From assembly GCA_021399445.1 (NCBI GenBank), contig JAJTUQ010000004.1, forward strand, positions 1,984,001 through 2,048,000: a DNA stretch of 64,000 nt, written 5' to 3'. Both the position numbers and the translations under genes were made by a program. Shown here piece by piece: positions 23,555 to 36,789 of this stretch (within the stretch, counting starts at the first letter, position 1; the number at the start of each line of letters is the position of its first letter). The DNA comes from Xylogone sp. PMI_703. Taxonomy: Eukaryota; Ascomycota; Leotiomycetes. The notes under the pieces were generated by a model. The model was given only the letters and a program-made list of their open reading frames with translations. It did not search any database and was not told the DNA's origin.

Positions 23555-24594
23555 GTTGACGAGACGTGGATAGTAAGGTCGTATCCGAGGATACTTAAAG
23601 AATTATTGGAGCAATATAAAACCAGGAGAGAAAAAGTGAGAAATAACACAGTGATGTGCGATGGACAGTTGCCTGGAACATATACTGATATATGATCAAT
23701 TAAAAGTAAGTGGGAGAGAGCGGATGGGGTGAAATGATGTCTGGACAAAGAAGAGTGACAAACAACGAAAGTTATCAGAATACACACAGCCTCTAGTGGG
23801 ATGCTGCCGCGAGACTGTTTGCGCTTGACTCAGGCGGTTTGCCTCTGACGCAGTATTGGGGTCTCTGTTTCAGAAGCTTCCAGATAAATGAAAGACAGAG
23901 AAGAAGTGAGTAAGTGAGTGCTTTCCAATGTATGAGTCAAGTTAGCATAGGGCTCTTATGGCATGTGTGTTTCCTCGCACGAATGAGGCTACATACACGT
24001 GGATCCACCGACAGCTCTCAACGTAACATGCGGCAGATCAGACTGCCTGGAAAGGCGTAACAGTACGAGCTCCCCCCCTATAACTATACAACGATGTTCT
24101 CACACCATGCAGAGGGTGATGTTATGCGGGCGTGAAGGAGGAATGGATTATGGGAAGTGATGGAGGTGAGAAGGCAAACAAGCTTGGAGGGGTGACGGAG
24201 GGCGGCTGCTTAGTCAACCAGAGATGGCAGGTGCGACAAACCCACTTTGCCACCGAGCAATCAACCAAACCAACAGAAACAAACGGAAAAGATACGTGAC
24301 GACCAAAAAGGAGGCCTCCTTTTACGTGGCAATCGGGCACATTGTGGCTCTGCATTGTGATTGCTGGGTAAAGAAGCAAATCCTGTGGCGGAATGCGCAA
24401 GGCTGGGCACTGGCTTTGAGTGTGCGTGAGAGGCCTCATCAATTGATCGGTCGCGTCCAGCTCTGCCCCTCCTCCGGCTGCATTTCTCTCTCAACTCAGT
24501 CAGCGCTTTTCAACTGCCATAAATAAGCTCATTATTACTATGGCTAGCAAATAAAATACGCAGTCCTACATTCATAGACTCAGTTTATGCTGCG
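23555..24594. promoter_or_regulatory. shared promoter region of Argonaute and Dicer
   Basis: This 1040-base spacer lies between two divergent start codons (Argonaute at 23554, Dicer at 24595) with no intervening gene. The arrangement allows shared control. No canonical TATA box or recognisable operator stands out. Confidence 0.6.
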
Positions 24595-27500
24595 ATGAAG
24601 CTCCCAGAATCTGCTAGCCATCCGGCAGCACCTCCAGCCGGAGGTATCAAAGGAGGGGTTGTCAACGCCAAGATGATTGATGAACCGGGCGACAAAATCC
24701 CAATTGAGACATCCAGAGCTTACCAATTGGAAATGTATGAGGCCAGCATGAGGGGAAACGTCATTGTTGTTGTGAGTCTGTCCAGATTCCTTTGGCCCAG
24801 ATATGCTAGGACTAACTGGTGCTGGTTCCCAAGATGGACACAGGGAGCGGGAAAACTCACGTGTATGTATTTCGCATCTTCCTCCATTGAGGTACCCAAG
24901 GTTGACCGGTTATTTTACAGCGCAAAGCTTCGCATCCAGGCAGAATTGGAAAGATGCCCTGTTCATAAAGTAAGGGCATCTACTATTTGTGAGCCAGTCT
25001 TGGTCTTTGTATGACACTAAACATCCGTGATTAGCTCGTCTGGTTCCTGGCACCGTCCGTTCCTCTTTGCGAACAGCAACACAGCACGCTCAAGAAAGCA
25101 CTTCCTACTTACCCGATACGCCTACTTATTGGCTCTGACAACGTGGATCGATGGTTAAGCAAGAAAATCTGGGATGACGTTTTGGAGGATGTGCGTATCG
25201 TTGTGTCGACTCATGCCATCCTTGCGGATGCATTGAGCTTTGGATTTGTACGTATGGACAGGCTGGCACTTTTGATCTTTGATGAAGGTAAGTCATACTA
25301 TGTTAATTCCTAAGGACCGCCAGTTAAATCGCCACAGCGCACCACTGTGTTCGCAATCATCCGGCAAATGCAATCATGAGAGACCATTACCACCCGTATC
25401 TCGAAAACCATGGAGCTGATAGCGTTCCAAGTATCCTGGGTCTAACAGCTAGCCCTGCTATTAGATCGAAGCCGAAAGATGTCGAGTAAGTTATCAATAA
25501 CACGAATCGATTATCGCTCACAACCGTAGATTGGTGGAGAGGAATCTAAACGCCAGATGCCATACACCACGCATCCATCGCACTGAACTTTTGGAGTTTG
25601 TACATCGCCCACACTTTGTTAAGTTGGAATATGATATTGCCGTGCCAAAGACATCATCACTAGGCCACAAGTTGACAGCAATATTCTCAAATGCTTTGAA
25701 ATGGACCTCATCGGAGGATCGTCCCCGTGCTTCTGAACTCGACCAACTCAGAAAGTTTGTCGACTCTGCTAGTTATATTCAGGATGAGCTAGGTACGTGG
25801 GCCGCCGGGTATTATATCAAAGAGTCCGTAAAGAGTTACATCTGGACTTGGACACAAAGCAGAAGCAGTGTTGCCTTCCTGAAACTCATCGAACCCCTTG
25901 CCCAATCAGAGGCTTGCTCCGGTATCACGGTCTCTGACACGATAGACATAAGTCCAAAAGTTGAAGAGTTGATAAGGTTCTTGGAAAAGCAAGATCAGTC
26001 TCGCCTTTACGGAATTATTTTCGTCGACCGAAGAGCTACGGTTGCAGTCCTACAACAGGTTCTCTCCATGCATCCACGAACCCAAGACATTCTCCGATGT
26101 GGTACTTTTGTTGGAAGCTCCAATTCGACGTCGAAGAAAAATCAGTTGGGCGACTGGCTTAATCCCACATCACAGGTAAACACTCTGGACGAATTTCGCG
26201 GGAATTCTAAGAATATTATTATCTCCACAAATGTTCTTGAGGAAGGAATTGACGTATCAGCCTGTAACCTGGTTGTATGTTTCAATCCACCTGTCAAGTT
26301 AACATCATTCATTCAGAGACGGGGTAGGGCTAGGAAAGATGAATCGGTGTTTGTGTTGATGACTGAGAGGAATGAGACAAATCTAAAGGACTGGGCGAGA
26401 CTCGAGCAGGAGATTGCTCTCACTTATGCAAAGGAAATGGAGCAACTGAAAGAGCTAAAAGACATTGAGAATGCGCTTGAGTACTCGGATATGAGGTTAT
26501 ATATTGAGCAAACTGGGTAAGGCCTCTTAAACTTTCCCCTAAAACAACATAAGAGTTAAGGCACGACTTTTCAGAAGCTAACTAAAAGTCAATTAGTGCA
26601 CTTGTTACATTCTTAAATGTGATGGCTCGTATCCATCACTTCTGCACATCTCTCCTCAATCCCCAGCCATACGTGGAGCTCAAGCCGAGATTTCATATCC
26701 AAGATGACCCAGAATCGGGCCTAGTGAGCGCAGTCATCGTCTTGCCTGACTGCATTGACTCGTCAGTACGAACGGCGAGATCAAAAAGAAAGTGGAAGAC
26801 GGAGAAAATGGCCAAGCGGGATGCTGCTTTCCATGCCTATGTAGCTCTGTATAAAAAGGAGCTCGTGAATGAATATCTATTACCTGCAATGAGTCGTGGA
26901 CAGGCGATCGAGGAATTGATGGATGGTATGGAAACAAGAGATGCGACTATCAAGGCATCGGAATGCCTTGATCCATGGCGAAGTATTGCTATAAAATGGT
27001 CGGCTACAGAGCATCAGCTCCATCAAAAACTCATAACCATCGACAGGCCTGGACGGACGGCCGTTTCCTTTTTAGTTGTTTTGCCGACACATATACCCGA
27101 CATACCTTCATTCCGTCTGTATGTGGATGATAAGACCACATATGAAGTTTCATTCAACGGTTCTGTGATTGGTACCTCGTGTTACCCAGATCTTATCATT
27201 CTAAGGCAGGCGACTGCCACCATTCTCCAATCTGCGTCTGCAGCACGAATGAAAAAGGATTCAGACTTGGACTTTATCGCACTATTTTTACCCTTTATAG
27301 ACCAAAGCAAGCTTTTGCAGTGGCTTGAGGACAATACGGGCAGTCTACCTGCTACAGAGGCCTTAACAAAGGCAATGGAGCAGCCGCTTGGAATCATCAG
27401 GGATATGTCGCACTATGGCGCGACCTCTACATTTCACAAAATGATTGGTCATGATACGATCGAAGTCATACCACTATCAAAAAGGAGAGATTTCCTACAC

Positions 27501-29141
27501 CGAATTTCCCATAAGCATCTTGATAACATAGATGAGGGGGATGTTGAAGAAGAACCGGAAGGACCGGCGCCTAAGATCAAAGTTATATCGGTGCATACTG
27601 CCATGGTCGATAAATTATCCCTTGACTATGCCGAATGCTCCCGTCTTATTCCTTCCATCACGCATCGCCTTGGAAGATACTTCCTGGCGCTTGATCTCCA
27701 CAATTCAATTTTATGCAATGTGGGATTCAGCGATATTAACTACATCATTGCTGCAACAAATGCCCCATCTGCACGTGAAGGGACTGATTACGAGGAGCTA
27801 GAATTTGTTGGTGATGTGGTTCTGAAATTCCTGGCCACAGTTAATTTATACATCTCCAGACCGCTGTGGCCAGAAGGCTTTTTGTCTCGTGCAAAGGACA
27901 AGATCGTTTCTAATGCACGACTTTCCCGCGCAGCCATGGAAACTGGTCTAGACAAATATATCTTTACCAAAATCTTCACCGCAAGAAAGTGGCGTCCAGC
28001 ATACATTTCGGACTACGGGGAACCTGATGAGGTCATAGAGCGCCAGATCTCAACAAAAACACTAGCTGATGTTGTTGAAGCACTAATAGGGGGTGCCTAC
28101 ATGGAAGGAGGAGTGGACAAAGCTCTCCGATGTGCAAGATCCTTTTTGCCTAATGATATCGCAGAGGATACACCTGCGCAACTTCTCAATAGCGATATTC
28201 GAGTCCGTGACGAAATAATCACTGCTAATTCAACCACTTCTAAGATTGAAGAACTCATTGGATATGAGTTCAAGGCAAAACGTATACTCGTTGAAGCGAT
28301 AATTCACCCATCCCACCAGCGCGATATAACTACGGATTCTTACCAACGGCTTGAATTCCTTGGTGACTCGGCTCTGGACATGGTCGTAATTGCCTATATT
28401 GCAGAGCACGCTCCAGACATACCATATAATCAGATGCATCTCATCAAAACCGCCATGGTGAATACTGGATACCTTGCCTATATTTGCATGGACACCTCCA
28501 TGGATATGCCCGACACTGTGAAGGTAGTACCGGTCAGCGGGAAAAGATTCGAAACAGTTCAAAGCACTAGAAAAGTTCGTCTATGCGATTTCATGCTCCA
28601 TAATTTAGTATCTGTTATGCAAACAAGTTTAGAACGATATGAGGCACTTAAACCCAAGATTCAGGAAGCAATATCCCACGGGGCCCTGTACCCCTGGGTT
28701 GAGCTCGCCGCTTTCGTGCCAGAAAAATTTCTTGCAGATATGATTGAATCAATCATAGGGGCTGTTTTGGTAGACACCGTGGGGGATCTTACCGCCTGTA
28801 CGCGCGTTGTTGAGAAGCTCGGCATGTTGAAATTTCTACAGCGTATGATTGCCGGGGAGGTGGATCTGCTTCATCCAAAGTCGATGCTCGGAGAGCTTGT
28901 TTCATCCCAAGGAAGAAAAGTTAAGTTTAACGTAACGAAGGATGAATATACTGGGAATACATCGTGTACTGTGCTCATTGATGGAATAGAGATGATGACT
29001 GTCGAAGGGTGCGGGGCAAAGGAAGAGGCGACGGCACTGGCTGCTAGCATGACACTGGAGCGTATTATGAACACAAATGTGGCTGATGTAGAGATGAACA
29101 CTGATGATGCTATGATAGTAGAGAGTGAAACCGAGGAATAG
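24595..29141 (+). CDS. Dicer-like ribonuclease III
   Basis: Seven exons give 1395 residues: join(24595..24771, 24834..24862, 24921..24969, 25035..25287, 25338..25485, 25530..26516, 26597..29141). Order: DExH helicase with MDTGSGKTH (60-68) and DEAHH (about 168), LTASP, helicase C with QRRGRARK (about 480), Dicer dimerisation domain (from about 548, HHFC), no recognisable PAZ, RNase IIIa (EELEFVGD, about 947), RNase IIIb (QRLEFLGD, about 1131) and a C-terminal double-stranded-RNA-binding segment (about 1306-1385). Both RNase III domains keep the acidic set, including the later DVVEALIG and DMIESIIG motifs, so cleavage should work. Length and layout fit fungal DCL-2-type enzymes, which make siRNAs in quelling and virus defence; that subtype call is inference. 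The 29-base exon 2 carries the Walker A motif. Confidence 0.93.
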
Positions 29142-29889
29142 TCGGCGTTGGTGGGCTGACTTGGAGGTTTCACGATGTGACGAATTTACGGATATGAGTC
29201 CGTATACGATTGATGACAGGATAGACGCAAGAGTTACTAGGCACATAGGTAGAATATTGAGAATATGCTTGATTGAAAAGCCTATGTTCCAAGTGATGGT
29301 TTTGTATACAAGAATATGAGATTGCCTCCGAAGACCGGAATTCGGAAGCCCTCAACGTGCAGACATGTACTATCTCTACTTGAATCATGGTATTATGGAC
29401 AGCCCATCACCAGTACCTAGGGTTGCGGTAAGTAGCTCCCTTGTGGTATTCCTCTTGATAGCATCAAGGAGTAGTTCGTACCACAGATCCAAAGGGAAAG
29501 ATTATAACGAACGGCCTGGAAAGGCTTATGGCCGTGCGTGAAACTAGCTTTTGCCATGTCGACACGAATTACAGCTATCCGAAACTTCTAGTGTCCAAGC
29601 CACTCGCGGACTGTAAAGACCGCGCTTCACCGTGGTATAAGGAATCAATATACAGAGAAATCATACCGTATACCCGGAAGATCCGGCCCCACGGGGTAAC
29701 CTCTTCCCCAGATATCTCCGCATATGGTCATTTTGAAAGATATTATGTCGTATAATATCTCCGCAGATCCCTGATTTCCGAAGTCATGCGTCTCGAACTT
29801 TCTCAGGATCAATCAAATACTAATCTCACACCCATAATTTCTAGTCCGAATCCTACACAGGAAGGTTATCTTGTTCTAAATATTGAGAA
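29142..29889. other. intergenic spacer
   Basis: It holds the 3' flank of Dicer and the promoter of the MFS transporter gene. Short open frames show no protein features. Confidence 0.5.
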
Positions 29890-31717
29890 ATGGACAAACT
29901 TGAGCCTATCTCATCTCACCACTCCGAAGTGGACAAAGAATCAGTGCCTCCTCCCCTTAAAACCAGTAAGACTGGCCTCATACTAGTTCCACAACCAACA
30001 GATGATCCTCAAGACCCACTGGTAGATACTACATATTATGGAAATTCTACCAGAAATTTATATCTAATCTAAGTTTCACAGAATTGGTCATCAAGAAAGA
30101 AAATCACAACCTTAGCCATTGTCTCGTTGGCATCATTCGCTGCAACACTACAAACAGTAGCAAATCAAGCGGGATTCTTTCCTCAAGCCGAACTTTATCA
30201 TAAGACTCCAGTGCAGTTATCCTATAGCGTATGTAAACCAGATATATCGTTTGTCAAATAAACTACTGTCATTCAAGCATCCAGCTAGACTCATTATTGA
30301 TAACGTGGCAGATCTCTGCGGCAATCGCGGGCCTAGCAGCAGGGCCATTCATTTGGAATGTGATTGCGAAACGCTTTGGAAAATGCGGTCCTATAGCTTG
30401 GGGAATGATTCTTGCGCTGTGCATGAATATTTGGTCAGCAAGCATGACCAAATCCACGCAATACAATGCGTTTGTGGTGTCGAGGCTGTTTGCGGCTATA
30501 GCAGGCTCAGCGCCTACAACAGGTCCCTACCCGCCTCAGTACAAAAAGATTATATCAATTCTCTAACATACTCTTTGCAATAGTGGGCGCCAATATGATC
30601 TTGGAGACCTTCTTCCTGCATGATAGGGGGAAATGTTTCAGTATCTACACCTCGATGATTCTTCTCGGCACAGTCGCTGCAAGCACTTTCTCAGGGTTCA
30701 TCATAGAACATGGAAGCTGGACGATCCAGTTCTGGTACAATGTTGGCTTCGAAGGCTTCATCTGTATTTGCTGTGTGCTTTTTCTCGATGAAACTGCCTA
30801 TCCTCGGGGTGTTAATTCGGACCAACCGCGTCTACCAGAACAGTACTTGCAGAGAAAACTAGCGACTTATGCTTGTATTGGCAAAAGGATTACTCCTCAT
30901 CGAAGTCGCTCTGAACTTTTTCGATTAGGTGTTACGCCTTTTCTGATTGGACTTTCACCGGTTGGCTTGTTGATTGGGTTCTTTCTTTTTGTGATGTTCA
31001 GTTGGTCAGTGGCTGTGTCTACTGACCTATCCGTCTATCTACAAAATCCAGTCGAAGAAGGAGGCTACGGATTCACTCCTTATCAAAATGCGTACTGTAT
31101 GTCACGGGCAGTGTCTGACTTCTTCCAAAAAAATACTAACAAATATACTAGTTTCATTTGCGCAGTGGGTTGGTGTCTTAGCCTCTCAGGTTTATGGACA
31201 TTTTATCAACGACAGGCTGCCATTATGGATATGTTCTCGCAGAGGGGGGACATGGAAGCCTGAATATAGGTTAAACACTCTCTGGTTCCCTTCTCTAATT
31301 ATTCTTCCAGCTTCACTTGGACTACTTGGCGCCTCTCTTTACTATCATCTACATTACATGGTCCTTGCATTGGCTGTGTGCCTCCAGGTTTATGCTTCCG
31401 TAATCGGAGTTGCATCCTGCACTTCCTACGTTGTCGAGTGCTTTACTGGTCAAGCCAATGAAGTCGCAGTCATTCTAAGCCTCTATCGTACTGCATTTGG
31501 TTTGGCCGTACCTTTCTTTATCTTCCCTTGGTCCGCAGCCGTGGGTACCAACTGGGCATTCGGGATGATGGCTTTCTTCACAATTTTTGCCTTCGGGGCT
31601 ACTGTCATACTAATGATCTGGGGACCGTTAATTCGTGCTCGCAGTCTGATCACGGCAAGTACGGAAGACGGAGTTGCGGTTACTGGTGAGCAACTGGGCG
31701 ACAAGAATGAACTATGA
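29890..31717 (+). CDS. MFS transporter
   Basis: Five exons give 531 residues: join(29890..30021, 30082..30228, 30285..30522, 30584..31096, 31152..31717). A polar N-terminal tail of about 44 residues leads to DPLNWSSRKK, a motif typical of fungal major-facilitator drug or polyamine antiporters before helix 1. About twelve hydrophobic segments follow, with GSAPTTVGANM around helix 4-5 and a charged central loop (about 270-300). It probably moves a small organic compound across the plasma membrane; the substrate is unknown. It lies 3 kb before the aromatic-degradation genes, so uptake or efflux of a phenolic is possible but unproven. Intron 3 (30523-30583) has an unusual GTCCCT donor; it is supported by frame closure and a CTCTAACAT branch site. 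Confidence 0.82.
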
Positions 31718-31905
31718 TCTATTTTACCTTATATTACGTATTGGAGAAATAGAGTAATTATTTAAGAGATGACCTGTATGTGAAGTAATAATGACTATAA
31801 GCTATGGTTAGATATCAAGGTAGCAAAGCTCCCCAAGTATTTTAAATGAAACGGCTGCCAAAGTGTGCACTCGCCTAATACCTTCTTCAGTGACTGCATT
31901 GCACG

Positions 31906-32962
31906 ATGTATACCCCAAATTCACCACTCCCCTTGCTCTTGAGTTCGGCAGAGTATAGCGACTTGACGTTAAAATGCCAGGGCGAAATATTCAAGGTCCA
32001 CAAAGCTGTAGTGTGTTTCCAGTCGCCAGTCCTGGCCGCAGCTTTGAGGGGCGATTTTAAGGTTTGTTGCACATATGGAAAACATAAACCCATGAGATAT
32101 ACTCATGAACACTATAGGAAGCAAAGACAAACATGATAGATATAGCTTCATTTGACGTGAGAACGACTAGATGCATGGTAGAGTTCATGTATACCGGGGA
32201 CTATCAAATCAGAAAGAGCAAAATGAGAACCGATGAAGATTTACAGGCCATTGAAAAGAAATGTAAGACTTTTATCCAGCATGAAATTTAAAGATGCGTA
32301 TCTAGAGGATTAGTTCCCTTCCTGTTAGGTGAATCAGACAAAGATGATGCAGACTCACAGTTAGCGGCAACATCTCGTGACGAAAATACCTTGCTGGACC
32401 ACGTCCACGTACATGCAATCGCGGAGTATTACGACATATCACAGTTAAAGCAGCTTTCAACATCGAAAATTCAGCTCTTGCTAAAGGTAGACTGGTCAGC
32501 AGATGAGTTCCAGGACGCTGTCAAAGAAGTTCTAAATTGGACACGAGACAGACCATTACAGAACTGATGGCCTTGAAGACAGCTGAAAATATTGAAACAC
32601 TTGTGAAACTTGATGAATTCTCAGAGTTGGAGGGCATGAGCACCTTCTCTATCCAGGTTCTGCAAGAGTGTGCCAAAAGGATTGAAAATCTCGAGACGGA
32701 TTTGAGAAATAGTACCAAGAGAATTCAGGAGCTTGAAGCTGCCCTGAGTTATATGAAGTCTCAAAGAGATGATGAAACTGCGAGATCTCACCGTATTATC
32801 GATAACATCAACGATTGTCTTACCGAATTGAAATCTAGGACTGGTTGTCGCAACTTGAGCTGCAGTTCCTTATTCGGTTGCTACATTGAGGAGATCTATC
32901 GCAATAATGAACCATGTTACATTATCCGCTGTTCGTCATGTAAATGTAGACATTACGCATAG
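31906..32962 (+). CDS. BTB/POZ domain protein with frame break
   Basis: Exons join(31906..32061, 32118..32262, 32329..32567) encode 179 residues. They show a BTB fold typical of fungal proteins: YSDLTLKCQGEIFKVHKAVV, then RCMVEFMYTGDY, then HVHVHAIAEYYDISQLKQL. BTB domains mediate dimerisation and often recruit Cullin-3. The frame stops at 32565-32567, but from about 32535 another frame runs to 32962 with a strongly helical, coiled-coil-like tail and a Cys-rich end. The two frames meet without any possible intron, so a one-base shift near 32531-32545 has probably truncated the protein, or the base is an assembly error. The tail is not translated in the present sequence. Confidence 0.7.
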
Positions 32963-33724
32963 TTGCAGGCATTCTAAGTCAGAGAGAGCATATATGCCGT
33001 TGGGATAGTGATTCTGAGTGGATGGATTTTATATACTGAGAAAACCACTTTCAGCAACAGTATCATAATAGATGAATTCTGTGCTTATGTGAATATGATA
33101 CATTGTCATATATTTTGCTATTAGCTTCTCCAGAAGTTAAAATTGCTTAGGTCCGATACTACTCATGTGGCTTTCATCTAAGTTTGTGTAAAGGGCATCT
33201 TGGTTATTTTCGAGCTGTGCAATGGTGTAAAATTCTAAGGGGGAAGTAGTCGAAATTCTAAAACAAAATCTATTTGCCCCATATGGTATGCCTGCAGGAA
33301 GGAAAGGTCTAGTGTAGGCTATAGCTTAGCCAGATTGTCCCATTTAGCAATCTCCAGGAATCAAGTTCCAACTACGCTGCCTCAATGCCTTGCAAGCCGG
33401 AGCTTAGTGAGTAGTACATGAAATCAAGACCCAGTCACACCGTCTATCTTCCGCTGGTTTCAGCCCAATTCAAATTTCGATAATGCAATAACAATTCCCC
33501 CCTTCCCCTTCCCCTCCCCCCGAAACAGTATCCGAGCTTGGAGAAATTGGAGATAAAAAATATCGGAGGACTTTGTCATTATCCTACGCCTTCTCTGAAG
33601 TATTGTTTCAATGAGAGAATATAACTTCAAATACCTAATCTGTATTATTACAAATTTGTCGTCTTGGTGAGCGATTAGTCATTTCACAGATCTCTGGGAC
33701 TCTAATAAGTACGGTATTTGAGAA
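32963..33724. other. intergenic spacer with pyrimidine tract
   Basis: No gene. A C/T-only tract (about 33496-33521) lies in it; such tracts are common in fungal promoters. Confidence 0.45.
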
Positions 33725-34524
33725 ATGCCGTGGTTTGCCGGGCTGGAATTATTGCCTTAGGTACTGGTTACCTTAGTAAGGGGCGCTCTTCGGCAGAAGT
33801 GCCGTTCACGAGCTGCTCTGCAAGAACAGGGGTTCCTCAGGGAGCTTAGAGGACTCAATAATACTATTGTCGAATACACAATGTTGTTACGAAGCTCAAT
33901 GGACCATGGCAGAACCATGCAACAAAAACTGTTGCAGCTGCCAAAATCATCATCACGGTCATCGCAGCAGCCCTCCGAGATGTTACCACGTCCACATAAC
34001 AATAAATACGTCAGATCGGTAAGCTTAAGGAGCTCTTTTGTAATCTAAAACTAACACTTGTAGGGTTATTTCATGTATTATTTCGCAAGACCCGGACTGT
34101 ATTATTCTGCTTGTGAACTCTTACTAACTTGAAGCTCATAGTACCTAGTTCTACACGTACATGCGGAGGGTACAGCCAGCCCAATTTGAAGGAGTATGAA
34201 ATACAAACACCAATTTCAGAACCGGAAGACTATGGTCCTCTTAATGGTATAGTATCGGAAATCAAGAGGCTGCTAGAGATAGAAGACTCGGAGGCACTGA
34301 AACCAGATATTCTGGATGTAACAACTTCTTGGCCTACACGAGAAAGGGGTTTTGAGAAGGGGGGAATGAATAGTATCTCGGGAAAAGAAAATAAGCATCG
34401 GGGAAAGAACTATGGGTTTGAGTCGATTACGCTTGGAGAAGGATGTGGCGTTTTGATACATGAGTTAGAATCGGTATTATCTTTAGACGGGTTTACGGCA
34501 GGCTATTTTGCAGAATCAGTTTGA
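33725..34524 (+). pseudogene. decayed or hypothetical two-exon gene
   Basis: From the ATG at 33725 one frame reads MPWFAGLELLP, meets a TAG at 33758-33760 and then continues open to 34018. There a GTAAGC donor joins in frame to 34135..34524, ending at a stop. A minimal intact model starts at the ATG at 33881: join(33881..34018, 34135..34524), 175 residues. The first part is helical and Arg/Gln-rich; the second is acidic with no domain I recognise. The TAG could be a CAG altered by a C-to-T change. Either this is a small hypothetical protein or a gene losing its 5' end. Nothing nearby helps. Confidence 0.35.
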
Positions 34525-34660
34525 CCTGGCCTCTATTATGTTGCAGAGACTTTTATTTGAGATGGACACAAACATATTACACCAGCTAGAATATAACGAC
34601 ACGATATTATGATATCTATGGAAATGCATTACTGTGAAAATCCTAACGCCGCGCTACACG

Positions 34661-36789
34661 TTACACGGGCACCTCATAATCCTCCCCTGTTTGAAATATA
34701 GCCATCTTTTCAAAATTTCCTGTATCCTGGTCCACGTTTCCAACTGAACTGGTAAATGCTTTCAGTTCTGTTGATCTCTTAGCTTTTTCAGTATTTGTCG
34801 CCCGCTGGCCTACAGATACCAGTAGAACATGTTTAATCGCCTCAGCGTCTAGGGTATCTGCTCCCTGATTATCGCTACGCCAACTGACAATACCGTCAGG
34901 CCGTACCAGAACAATATCACGTTCCCAGATGGATCGCACATGTTGCTCAGAAGGTAGATGAACACGCTTGAGGGGAATGCCCAAGCTTTTAGCAACTTCC
35001 TCAAATGATGCTGAGACTTTACCACTCGAAGTGAAGTCAACAATAGTATAATCTTCCCCATAAAGATCAAATATGCTGGTCTTGTCATCCCGGAGGTATA
35101 CGTGAGGTGCACGTGAACCAGGAGTGGTACTCGGGGTGTAGTTACGAGGATTCCATTCCTTTTCTTTGCTGCCATCTTTGATAACAACATAGGAATCCGG
35201 GAATCTGTAATCCATCTCAATTCCGTGATCCTTATTCTCACCATCGTTAGATTGCAAATGCTCTGTTATCCTTTTTTTGAGGTTCTTTGCTTCTTCCGTG
35301 GTGCTGAGCAATTTACCACCCTCTCCCACTAGCTCTATGTACTTCCCGATGACAGAGAAATGGTGTCCGGATCTTTCAACGTTTCGGAAAGCCACTGATC
35401 GTCGTTCATCATTATATGATTTAAGTAGGTGTTCTCCTCCATATCCATTTAGGACAGCAGCGACCTTCCACCCAATATCATAGGCATCACCTACACCCAT
35501 ATTCATCCCGTATCCGCCTGTCGGAATGTTTTGATGCGCTATCGTTTAATAAGCGATAAAACTTTACATTAGTTCTGCTTAAGGTTCTTCTTACCAGAAT
35601 CTCCTGCTAGGAAAACACGGCCAAGCTCGGATCGATAGTCATCGGCTACTGCAAGGTTTGCTCTCCAAGCATTATTGACCATTATCTTGTCGATGTCTAT
35701 ATGAAAGGGTCCAGTGTGGCCACCCAGGACTCTATATACGATCTCTTTGGGATCAAATTTATCGGTGTCTTCATCTAAAGAGATGGGAAGGTGAGTCGTA
35801 AATGTATCAACCTCGTCTTGGCTAATAATCACACCGCCATTGGTGAAATATATGTGCCAAAACTGGCCCTGCTTCTGTAATCTAGCCAAGTCTCGAGACT
35901 TGAAATGAACTAAGTACATCGCAGCCGGTCTAATATCACTGTCAAAATCATATTTCCAAACTAGTTTAAATATGTTGCGCCAGGTAGTCTGCACTCACAT
36001 TGGACCTCCTGTCAATTTCATCTTTGATGACTTTCGTACTCGGCTTCCTGCTCCATCGCAACCGATAACATATTTGCTTTTAACAATATGATGCTCACCG
36101 GTAGTGGTATTTCGCAAGAGACTGGTTACACCGTCGGCAGTTTCATGTAGACTTTCAAACTTCAGTCCGAAATGGCAGTCAACCAGAGGATTAGCCTCAA
36201 TTACGGGCTTTAACCATGCTTCGAATATAGCTTGTGAGCAGCGCTGATACGGCTCTCGAGGAAGCGAACCATCGTTTTGTTGGCTGATCCTGGCACGCCA
36301 ATCATTTGGACAGGGCAAGTCCTAATATAACTTATGTTAGAATTCTGAACATCTCAAATCCGAAGTTAGAAGAGGTTTGGACGCTTACCCACTTGGTAAT
36401 CACTTCACCCCCATCTCCAAGCCCGGTACTGAATATTACATCTAGGGAATAGTTTTGAGGTACGCCTACAGACACTGGTTAGAAAGTGGTCGAGGTCTTC
36501 AAACGGATTTGATCAAAGTAGAGGTATTGAGAGACGCACCAATGTTTCGAAGTCCATCAGCAAGGTTCAATCGCCTTAGTAGCTCCATAGATCGGCAATT
36601 CGTAATATCCATCTTGGGCCATTTTGTGGTTTCCAGATTCCGTTCTGCCAGCATACACTGAATTCTATGATGGGCCAGCTGCGCAGCTGTTAACATTCCA
36701 ACAGGTCCTCCTCCAACAACTAAAACCGGAACATCGTGAACGACTAGTTTATGTGCCTGAATTGCAGATGTTAAACCCACTAAACTCAT
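34661..36789 (-). CDS. phenol-hydroxylase-like FAD monooxygenase
   Basis: The model is complement(join(34661..35538, 35595..35938, 35999..36321, 36389..36465, 36540..36789)), 623 residues. It has the class A flavin monooxygenase pattern: GGGPVGM (about 26-32) binding the FAD ADP moiety, GCDGAGSRVR (about 200) and GDSAHQNIPTGGYGMNMGVGDA (about 329-350) around the flavin. A C-terminal thioredoxin-like domain follows, as in phenol 2-monooxygenase. These enzymes use NAD(P)H and O2 to put a hydroxyl ortho to an existing phenolic hydroxyl. All exons close in frame. It sits at one edge of a group with a second flavin monooxygenase and a ring-cleaving dioxygenase, so a role in turning a phenol into a catechol-type substrate is likely. 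The exact substrate is unknown. Confidence 0.88.

Noticed and set aside
23193..23559. Plus-strand proline-rich reading frames
   Set aside because: They are the antisense of the Argonaute RGG-coding exon; low complexity makes both strands open.
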